Shown here: piece after piece, positions 1 to 7,063 of the stretch
Layout: the number at the start of each line of letters is the position of its first letter
Position numbering within the stretch: position 1 is the stretch's first letter
Assembly: GCA_947457465.1 (NCBI GenBank)
Contig: CANGWB010000012.1
Coordinates: 1-50,662 of the forward strand
Origin: Chitinophagaceae bacterium
GTDB lineage: Bacteria > Bacteroidota > Bacteroidia > Chitinophagales > Chitinophagaceae
DNA length: 50,662 bases
Direction: 5' to 3'
The notes under the pieces: generated by a model
The model's input: only the letters and a program-made list of their open reading frames with translations
Databases searched by the model: none
Told to the model about the DNA's origin: nothing
Position numbers and translations under genes: made by a program

Positions 1-824
1 AGGGAAGGGATGTCCGATCCCTCAAAATCCAGGATCCATTTTTTACCAGCGTGATCTTTTATGAATCCATCGATCAAAGCGTGTGAAGCACCCAGCGTTT
101 TCCCATCGGGGTGATTTCCTACCAACAGGTAATACGCCCGTTCCTGATACAGCAGAAAAATAGCAGAGGCCATCAATTTTCCGTTCAGGCGAACTCCGAT
201 GGTGCAGGCCTTTTTTTCAATCAGCCATCTGTTCATCAACTCGAGAAAATTCGTTTTCTGTGCTGCTTTGAAATGACCTCGTGGACCTAAATAGGTTTCC
301 GCCAATTCGAAGATCTCTTCGGGTGTGATATTTCGATCGATGACACAGCCGGCTTTTTCAGCTCGAGAAATATTTCGCAGGAGGTTTTGTCTGTAGTTAG
401 ATCGAATCGTGTTGTAGTCTTTTTCTAGCGATAAAAAATAATTAGTTCGGGGCTTAAACGGGAGAGCAATATGGTGAGCGGTACAGTAGGGATTCAGCGT
501 GATGTCGATCCATCGGATGTTTTTAGGTATTGAGTACAGAAAGCGATCGATACACGCTTCGGAAAGTGACGGGCCGAAGACCCCCAAGTAAGGAATCAAA
601 AAAGGTTGAAATAAATACCGGATACCATATTTCTTTCGTACGGGTAATGGCATCACGAACTCATAGTCTCCCAATATTAAGGCTTCCCAACCGGGGGTTA
701 ATGCATCCAGATAGTAGGATAGCGCATAGGGACTATGATTGCAGGCGGCAGAAATACATCGATCCCAGCGCACGCGGTCGATTTCATGGTTGGGAATATG
801 TCGTATGTGGAGCTCCTTTACCAT
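1..824 (-). CDS. GNAT/FemAB-like acyltransferase, partial (C-terminus beyond left edge)
   Basis: The minus strand is open from an ATG at 822-824 to the window edge, giving about 274 residues with no stop. The protein begins MVKELHIRHIPNHEIDRVRW. It includes a stretch reading YNTIRSNYRQNLLRNISRAE, then GVRLNGKLMASAIFLLYQER and YYLLVGNHPDGKTLGASHAL, which resembles the GNAT/BioF2-type acetyltransferase half of FemAB-like proteins. The start overlaps the stop of the upstream M1 peptidase by 7 nt, so the two are probably translationally coupled. The acyl donor and acceptor cannot be told from the sequence. The neighbouring sugar transferase and oxidoreductase would fit surface-polymer modification, but that is inference. 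Confidence 0.75.
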   Translation of the reverse strand, partial: MVKELHIRHIPNHEIDRVRWDRCISAACNHSPYALSYYLDALTPGWEALILGDYEFVMPLPVRKKYGIRYLFQPFLIPYLGVFGPSLSEACIDRFLYSIPKNIRWIDITLNPYCTAHHIALPFKPRTNYFLSLEKDYNTIRSNYRQNLLRNISRAEKAGCVIDRNITPEEIFELAETYLGPRGHFKAAQKTNFLELMNRWLIEKKACTIGVRLNGKLMASAIFLLYQERAYYLLVGNHPDGKTLGASHALIDGFIKDHAGKKWILDFEGSDIPS

Positions 825-3595
825 AGATCAAGTTCCGGTTGTAGGCGTCGAGGATTCCAATTCGTGAGATTGATCTGGAATGATATTTTTTGCCAAAAGC
901 GCTTTTTGGGCTCTAGTATCGATTGCACATAATCGCGGTAGGGCTTGCTGTATAGGAGTGGAATGAAAATCCGGAAATTCCGTTGTAAAAAGGGGAGTTC
1001 CAACCCGGCAACATAAAGCCATTGTGTTTCATCGGCAGAAGCCGACGCTCCAATATCAACAAATACATGTAGAGGGATCCGAATCGGCAGCACGCGAAGT
1101 GGATTCAGATTGTCCGGCACAGAGCTGCTCAGGTTCAGCGCCATCAGCCAGCGGTCGCTTCTTCCTACCGGACTCGCTAATCGGTCGGTCCGCATCTTAA
1201 ATGCACCATCCCGGTTCATGATCTGTTGGGAAGCGAATCCTTCAAATGCTGATCGACCTACGAAGTAGTCATGATAGGTGTAGTCTTCCATACCTGTTGG
1301 ACCCTGCATCTGTAAATAATATCTCGATTGTCGAAACTTATCTTGTAAGAAGGGGTTCCCTAGATAGAAAAATGAACCCGCAAAAAATCTTGCCTGTAAT
1401 CCGCCTTTGGCTGGGTAATTGAAGAATTGTTCAGCCGTTACAGTAGGTCGAACAAAGTTTTTGTTCCCTTCTAGTTTGATCTCCACTCGGTACGGATAGA
1501 GCTTCCGATTGTTCTCCGTCACATAACTGACTTGTGCCAGGGAGCGATTTTCTCCGCGTGTGCGGTAGTAATTACGAATGGTCGTATCGGTTCCGGTAAT
1601 GGTCGTGTCCCGTTGAAACCGATAACCTGTCTCTGTAAAATGAAACCAGCTGAATTGCAGGTGACGGTGTTGCGTTGAACGGGGGGGGGCTTTCCAGGTG
1701 AGTCTTATGCCCGGCGAAAGTTTAGAGAAACTTTGGGTGATGGATTGTCCGTTCGGAGCGGTGAAACGGTTGAAAGAAAATTTAGAAAAGCCGATTCCCA
1801 GATCGATCCGATTCCAGATGCCATTCGGTCTCCATCTGTGATTGAAAAAACCGATCCCATTCAATTGCTTAGAACCAATTGCATACAACGGAGCAACGAA
1901 CCATTGAAGATCGTTCAAGGGTAGTTTGATGTTAGTGATTCCGATACCTGCCTGTAATCCATCCGCCCGGTTGTAGCCGATGAGTGGCATTACGGTGAGC
2001 TGATTTTTTACGGAAAGATTCGCTGCAGCAGACCAATTAAATATGCTTTGCCATTTCCAACCTCGTTTGGGTTCCGGCCGAAGGGGACCTTTTTTATCGA
2101 GTAATTGAAACCAATATTCTAGGTCCGCTTTGCTGTGTTGTTGAAGATGTGCCTTAAGGTCTGCAGGAGATGGATGTTTGAATTTCCAGGTGCGGTAGTA
2201 ATCCTGCATGGCCGTATCAAAACTGCTTTTCCCCATCATTTTTTCCATGCCCTCCATCCACTTAGCAGCCTTCAGGTAAGCGATGGCCGCATAATTCAAT
2301 AGCGAGAACTCATCAGCAGCCGTTTGTATCGGTTGATCTTTTCTTTCCTGGTAAAGGGATTGCAATAACAATTCTCCAGTCGGGTCTGATAAGGTGTTCA
2401 ATAAACTGCTCTCATAAAAACTGTTCAATCCTTCATCGAGCCAGGGATAATTTCTTTCTTTCGAGGCAAGTGCGCCATAAAACCAGTTATGGCCGATCTC
2501 GTGTATGATGACCGATCGGAGGTCGGTTGTATCCGAAATCGGATCGATGACGGATAGCATCGGGTATTCCATGCCACCACCCGGACCGTCCGCCGATTCC
2601 ACCACCGAGATCACCGGATATGGATAGGGGCCGATCCGCTCCGAATAATAGTGAAGCGCATCCTTTGAGTGACGAATGGAGTGTTGCCATGCATCCTTGA
2701 AGGAGTTCGTATGATAATGCCAGATCTCTTTGATCGATCCGTCCGTCAATCGGGTGGTATCAAATTGAACCTTGTAGTTCGGACTAGCGAACCAAGCGAT
2801 GTCGTGGACGGAGTCTGCCCGGTAATGCAATGTTTTGAGGGGACGCAATTCTTTTTTATCGATCTTCCGACTGGTGATGCCGTGATTGCCTTGAAGTCCT
2901 CTGGATATAAGCCATACACGTTCAGCGGAATCAAGTAAAATACCCGTGGAGACTACCACGTATTCCTCCGGCAAGGTTATTTCGAGTTCATAATTACCGA
3001 ATTCGCTGTAGAATTCACCCTGATCGAGATAAGGCATGGGATGCCAACCTTCGCGGTCATATACTGCCGGTTTCGGATACCATTGTGTCACTTGGTAGAT
3101 ATTCAATTTTCCGTGACCACTGCGGGAAAAGGTTGCCGGTAATTGGACGTTGAAGGGTGTTTGAATTTTTATTTTTTGTTGGGGCGGGAGAGGTGCAGGT
3201 AATATCAGTTTTATGATATCGAGATGTTGGGGATGATCGGTGACTGGTGCAGTTTTACCATCTATCTGAAAAGCAAGCCCATTGATATATCCTTTTTCTT
3301 CCGATTTAGAAAAGTAGAAGCGGGTGTCACCATTCTCGATCTGTTGTTGTCCGAGGGCTGTTCGCTCTGACTTATAGGCATTCGGCCAAAGGTGAAACCA
3401 GATATACGTTAAGGTGTCAGGGGAATGATTCGTGTAATCGATCTCAGTCCATGCTTTTAGAAGATGCAGGCTGTCATCTAGTGTTACCCTAATTCGATGA
3501 TCGACCTGCTGTTGAAAGTATGGTTTTTGTCCATGGATCGGCCCCTGAAGCAGTATTGACAATATGATTAGTGCATATCGCATGTAGCTTGTCAT
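818..3595 (-). CDS. M1 family zinc metallopeptidase, secreted
   Basis: This 925-residue protein starts with a signal peptide (MRYALIILSILLQGPIHGQ, with an alternative start at the fifth codon, 3583). A GGGMEYP motif near residue 340 is the M1 exopeptidase motif. It is followed by the zinc site HEIGHNW near residue 364 and the third ligand in WLDEG about 19 residues later. About 430 residues follow the catalytic region and look beta-rich, as in Bacteroidota M1 enzymes with a long C-terminal domain. The expected role is an aminopeptidase acting on peptides outside the inner membrane. A weak -7 element (TAAATTCG on the minus strand, 3614-3607) lies in the end of the upstream sugar transferase gene, 16 nt away, so the gene may have its own promoter as well as operon read-through. 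Confidence 0.92.
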   Translation of the reverse strand: MTSYMRYALIILSILLQGPIHGQKPYFQQQVDHRIRVTLDDSLHLLKAWTEIDYTNHSPDTLTYIWFHLWPNAYKSERTALGQQQIENGDTRFYFSKSEEKGYINGLAFQIDGKTAPVTDHPQHLDIIKLILPAPLPPQQKIKIQTPFNVQLPATFSRSGHGKLNIYQVTQWYPKPAVYDREGWHPMPYLDQGEFYSEFGNYELEITLPEEYVVVSTGILLDSAERVWLISRGLQGNHGITSRKIDKKELRPLKTLHYRADSVHDIAWFASPNYKVQFDTTRLTDGSIKEIWHYHTNSFKDAWQHSIRHSKDALHYYSERIGPYPYPVISVVESADGPGGGMEYPMLSVIDPISDTTDLRSVIIHEIGHNWFYGALASKERNYPWLDEGLNSFYESSLLNTLSDPTGELLLQSLYQERKDQPIQTAADEFSLLNYAAIAYLKAAKWMEGMEKMMGKSSFDTAMQDYYRTWKFKHPSPADLKAHLQQHSKADLEYWFQLLDKKGPLRPEPKRGWKWQSIFNWSAAANLSVKNQLTVMPLIGYNRADGLQAGIGITNIKLPLNDLQWFVAPLYAIGSKQLNGIGFFNHRWRPNGIWNRIDLGIGFSKFSFNRFTAPNGQSITQSFSKLSPGIRLTWKAPPRSTQHRHLQFSWFHFTETGYRFQRDTTITGTDTTIRNYYRTRGENRSLAQVSYVTENNRKLYPYRVEIKLEGNKNFVRPTVTAEQFFNYPAKGGLQARFFAGSFFYLGNPFLQDKFRQSRYYLQMQGPTGMEDYTYHDYFVGRSAFEGFASQQIMNRDGAFKMRTDRLASPVGRSDRWLMALNLSSSVPDNLNPLRVLPIRIPLHVFVDIGASASADETQWLYVAGLELPFLQRNFRIFIPLLYSKPYRDYVQSILEPKKRFWQKISFQINLTNWNPRRLQPELDLW

Positions 3596-3611
3596 GTGTG
3601 ATGCCCCGAAT

Positions 3612-4991
3612 TTACTTGCCTTTTCCTTTCCAAATGATCCGGATCGTATGTAGGAGGATCTTGAGGTCCAGCAGCAGGGATATATTTTCTAAGTACAACA
3701 AGTCGAATCGGCTTCGTTCGATCATTTCTTTCACATTCTCTGCGTATCCGAACTGTACCATGCCCCAGCTGGTAAGACCGGGTTTCACTTGAAGCAAGAA
3801 TCTGTAGTATGGGTGAATGCGAACAATCTGGTCGATATAATGTTTCCGTTCAGGCCGAGGTCCTACAAAACTCATATCTCCCTTGAGAATATTCCAAAGT
3901 TGCGGGATCTCATCCAAACGCCATTTTCGCAGGGTTTTGCCGAAACGCGTGATACGCGGATCGTATTCCGAAGAAAGAGCTGGGCCAGTATCTTCTGCCG
4001 TCTCGATCATTGAACGGAACTTATATAAGCTGAATGGTTTTCCTTTTCGTCCGATCCGCTCCTGAAGATAGAAAACAGGTCCTGGGCTGCTTTTTCGGAT
4101 CCTGATCATGATCCAGCAGATTATAGGGGTCAATAAAATACCTCCGAGCAGCGAAAAGATTATATCCATCAATCGCTTGATATTGCGTTGCCAGGACGGC
4201 ATTCTGGCTGTATAGATCTCTACCAGCGGAGTGCCCAGAACATTATTTGTCTTGACGGATCCGGAGAGGATGTCAAGCATATCCGGTACCATTCGTATTT
4301 CCACTTCGAGGTTCATCAGTCGATCGACAGTCGGTTCGATCCATTCAGCCGATTTATTGCTTGGTGCAAGAATGACCAGCCGGATCTGTTTTTGTTGTAC
4401 GATCGATTCTAGTTCCTCCAGGTTGCCCAGAGACGGAAAATTGGTCAACTCATCCAAAAGGCGAGTATTGTTTTCATTGATAAATCCGATACATCGGTAT
4501 CCACCATCTCGTAAGTTCAATTGCTGATCATCGACGATCTCTTGACAGATATCGACCTTTCCAATGAGTAGGGTGTTGAAATGTACCCGACCGCTCAATA
4601 ATTGTTTTTTGAAATGATTCAGCAGTAGCAGTCTGCCCGCTGAAATCAGAACCGTCAGGATCCCGATTTGCTGTAGCGACGCTGTGTAGGATGCGCTATC
4701 TGTAATTGCCTTTGCTCTTGTCAGCGATGAGATTGCATATAAAATGAAAACACCGATGAGGACTGTGAGTAGCGTTCTGGCCAACTCTAACAATCTTGAT
4801 TTATGATACAACTCCTGATAACTGCCTGAGAGTGCAAAGAGGAATGACCAGAAAAGACAGGTAAGGCCGATCAGTAACGGGTCAAGCTCCAATCCATGAA
4901 GCTTGGGGAGAATGAGATAGCTAATGAAAACGCCTAGGATATCGGTGAGGATATAAAGCCAAATGGGGAAGGACTTTCCACTGGGTCTCAT
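3612..4991 (-). CDS. Polyprenyl-phosphate sugar-1-phosphate transferase (exopolysaccharide initiation)
   Basis: This 459-residue membrane protein has several hydrophobic segments in its first 130 residues, a nucleotide-binding-like middle domain (LLIGKVDICQEIV...), and a C-terminal bacterial sugar-transferase domain. That domain begins RNIKRLMDIIFSLLGGI near residue 265 and continues with SSPGPVFYLQERIGRKGKPF, YKFRSM, KWRLDEIPQLWNILKGDMS and GPRPE, all hallmarks of the WbaP/CpsE family. The family moves a sugar phosphate from a UDP-sugar to undecaprenyl phosphate, the first step in exopolysaccharide or O-antigen synthesis. Its ATG overlaps the TGA of the upstream oxidoreductase (4988-4991), so the two are coupled. 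The sugar specificity is unknown. Confidence 0.93.
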   Translation of the reverse strand: MRPSGKSFPIWLYILTDILGVFISYLILPKLHGLELDPLLIGLTCLFWSFLFALSGSYQELYHKSRLLELARTLLTVLIGVFILYAISSLTRAKAITDSASYTASLQQIGILTVLISAGRLLLLNHFKKQLLSGRVHFNTLLIGKVDICQEIVDDQQLNLRDGGYRCIGFINENNTRLLDELTNFPSLGNLEELESIVQQKQIRLVILAPSNKSAEWIEPTVDRLMNLEVEIRMVPDMLDILSGSVKTNNVLGTPLVEIYTARMPSWQRNIKRLMDIIFSLLGGILLTPIICWIMIRIRKSSPGPVFYLQERIGRKGKPFSLYKFRSMIETAEDTGPALSSEYDPRITRFGKTLRKWRLDEIPQLWNILKGDMSFVGPRPERKHYIDQIVRIHPYYRFLLQVKPGLTSWGMVQFGYAENVKEMIERSRFDLLYLENISLLLDLKILLHTIRIIWKGKGK

Positions 4992-5962
4992 TCGTGCATA
5001 CCATTTTTGGCGATGCGCTCTAATATTCGATGGGCGACATCCAGGGCGAGGAGTCCGTCGGTTTCATTTACGATCGTACGGGTATTGTGCTCGATCGCGT
5101 ATTTAAATGCCAATAGTTCTTCTTTGATGGCATTGTGATCCTGTACCTGAGGGTTTCGAATGGCGATGGTTTTATGTCCCGATGGGGTTGGAATATCGAA
5201 GGTGAATGCGTTGGGGTCTTCTCCCAGATCCATTTGTATGACCTCTGCTTTTTTGTCCAGGAAATCGATGCCGATGTAAGCATCTTTTTGAAAGAGCCGC
5301 ATTTTACGCATCTTCTTCATGGAGATGCGGCTGCTGGTCAGGTTGGCGACACAACCATTGTCGAATTCGATGCGGGCATTGGCGATGTCGGGTGTATCGG
5401 TAAGTACGGCGACGCCACTGGCAGAGATTGTTCGTACATCGCTTTTCACCAGACTCAAGATGATGTCGATGTCGTGTATCATGAGATCCAGTATGACGCT
5501 AACTTCCGTCCCCCGTGGATTGAATTGAGCCAACCGATGCACCTCAATGAATAGGGGTTGTAAGCTAAGATCTTTTACTGCCATGAACGCCGGATTGAAA
5601 CGTTCTACATGTCCCACTTGAAATTTGATCCCTGACTCCTGCGCCAGCTTCACCAGCGTTCTTGCCTGTTCGGGCGTTTCACAGATCGGTTTTTCTACAA
5701 AGACATGTTTTCCTGAGCGGATGGCTAATTCACAGATTGAAAAATGGTGGTCGGTGGGGGCAACGATGTCTACCGCATCGCAGTTCAAGATGAGCGATTC
5801 AGGGTCCGAAAACCTTTTTAAGCCATAATTTTCGGCAACAGCAATCGCCTGCTCATCGTTCGGATCATAAAACCCCACCAGCTCTATGTCGGGGATTTCT
5901 TTCCAGTTGTTCAGATGAAATTTACCAAGGTGGCCAACACCTAATATGCCGATTCTTAACAT
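4988..5962 (-). CDS. Gfo/Idh/MocA family oxidoreductase
   Basis: The protein has about 324 residues from the chosen start at 5962 (MLRIGILGVGHLGKFH). An in-frame codon at 5986 would add eight residues that do not fit the family. The Rossmann motif GVGHLG follows directly. EKPICE near residue 90 is the family's E-K-P motif, and the C-terminal part has the usual Gfo/Idh/MocA fold sequence (VILDLMIHDIDIILSLV). The family performs NAD(P)-dependent redox on sugars, often sugar-nucleotide precursors. Overlap with the sugar transferase suggests a role in making a surface-sugar precursor. A -7-like element (TAACTTTA on the minus strand, 5975-5968) ends 5 nt before the ATG, which suggests a nearly leaderless transcript. 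Confidence 0.9.
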   Translation of the reverse strand: MLRIGILGVGHLGKFHLNNWKEIPDIELVGFYDPNDEQAIAVAENYGLKRFSDPESLILNCDAVDIVAPTDHHFSICELAIRSGKHVFVEKPICETPEQARTLVKLAQESGIKFQVGHVERFNPAFMAVKDLSLQPLFIEVHRLAQFNPRGTEVSVILDLMIHDIDIILSLVKSDVRTISASGVAVLTDTPDIANARIEFDNGCVANLTSSRISMKKMRKMRLFQKDAYIGIDFLDKKAEVIQMDLGEDPNAFTFDIPTPSGHKTIAIRNPQVQDHNAIKEELLAFKYAIEHNTRTIVNETDGLLALDVAHRILERIAKNGMHE

Positions 5963-6409
5963 GGACGTAAAGTTACCCAGGGCCATTCGGTCATAACAGG
6001 TTAATTATCAACAGTGGAACAACGGAGTGGCCACAGAGTCCATCCTAACTCAATAAATGTGGAAATGAAGGCACTCCCAAAGCAACATTTATTTAAAATA
6101 ATGTAAATCAATTGATTACGTAATATTATCAGTGTATTGTGTTCAAGTAAACAGTGATTTATGGTATCGATATTTAAATTTCGATCTGTGTGTTTTTTAC
6201 TCAAATTTTCGAATAATATTTTTTGGCTGATCTGTTGATCTGCTTTGGATTAACTTTTACATTCTATAATATCAATTTTCTGTTGGTGTGGCTTGACGAT
6301 TCCTTTGACATCAAAAAAGGAAACACAGAAATGTTTCTACGACCGATCGAGAGGTTTCGGGAACGGATGGATTGTCGTTTCGCGGCTATATAAATTACAC
6401 ACTCAATTT
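5963..6409. other. AT-rich intergenic region without a convincing gene
   Basis: This region lies between the divergent oxidoreductase and the broken phospholipase-D-like gene. It is much AT-richer than its surroundings and contains overlapping short palindromes: AATCAATTGATT at 6106-6117 and ATTACGTAAT at 6115-6124. A 67-codon frame on the minus strand (6001-6204) has no family resemblance and an unlikely composition, so it is not called. No clear promoter with both -33 and -7 elements was seen for the downstream gene. Confidence 0.5.
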
Positions 6410-6885
6410 ATGCAGATAAAGACCAGTTTCAGTCCCGGGGAAGATTGTTTGAATGACATCATCGAACTCATTCAGTCTGGTGAAAATTTCTGGATGTTTG
6501 TGTGTTCACTATCAGCGATAATCGGATCGCTGACGAGTTAGTCAAGGCATTTGACCGAGGGGTTGATGTGCGGATCATATCCGACAACGAGAAGATGAAT
6601 GACATTGGGTCTGATATTCAATATCTCTGGGATAAGGGCTTGTCAGTCAAGATCGATATGAGTCCATACCACATGCATCATAAGTTCATGATCGTGGACG
6701 AGCAACGGGTGATCACCGGATTTTACAATTGGACCAAAAGTGCTGCCCAGTACAACCACGAGAACACGGTCATCATCGAAAGTGAGGAGTTGTCTCGCAG
6801 GTTCTCGGATATGTTCTCAGAGCTTTGGGAAACCTGTGTTTTTCTTGATGAAAACAACACATCCCTCGATGAAAAGCTGGGTTAG
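6410..6885 (+). pseudogene. Phospholipase-D-like (single HKD) protein, frameshifted
   Basis: Two frames together make one short PLD-like protein of about 159 residues. The first frame runs from ATG 6410 (MQIKTSFSPGEDCLNDIIEL) and breaks near 6500-6504. The second continues FTISDNRIADELVKAFDRGV and carries the HKD motif HHKFMIVD, then GFYNWTKSAAQYNHEN. This is the layout of small Nuc/PLD6-like phosphodiesterases. One missing base around 6502, in a TTTGTGTGTTC stretch, explains the shift. A GTG at 6502 could in principle start the downstream part alone. The cause may be a real mutation, a sequencing error or, less likely, programmed frameshifting. The intact protein would hydrolyse phosphodiester bonds in nucleic acid or lipid; which of these is not shown. 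Confidence 0.75.
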
Positions 6886-7063
6886 GCTGCGGCATAGGTC
6901 ACAAAAGCCCTTAGCTTGAAAAACAATAGCGAATTCAAACTTTTTATTACCTTTCATACTGCAATGGCATATTCTAATAGCCACATAATCCGAACCAATC
7001 CTTTTTTTGCTCGATTGTAGGTTTTAAGTCGAACCTTTGTAAAGAATTTTAAATCTGCTTTTC

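Noticed and set aside
6001-6204. 67-residue minus-strand frame
   Set aside because: AT-rich chance frame, no motif and no promoter.
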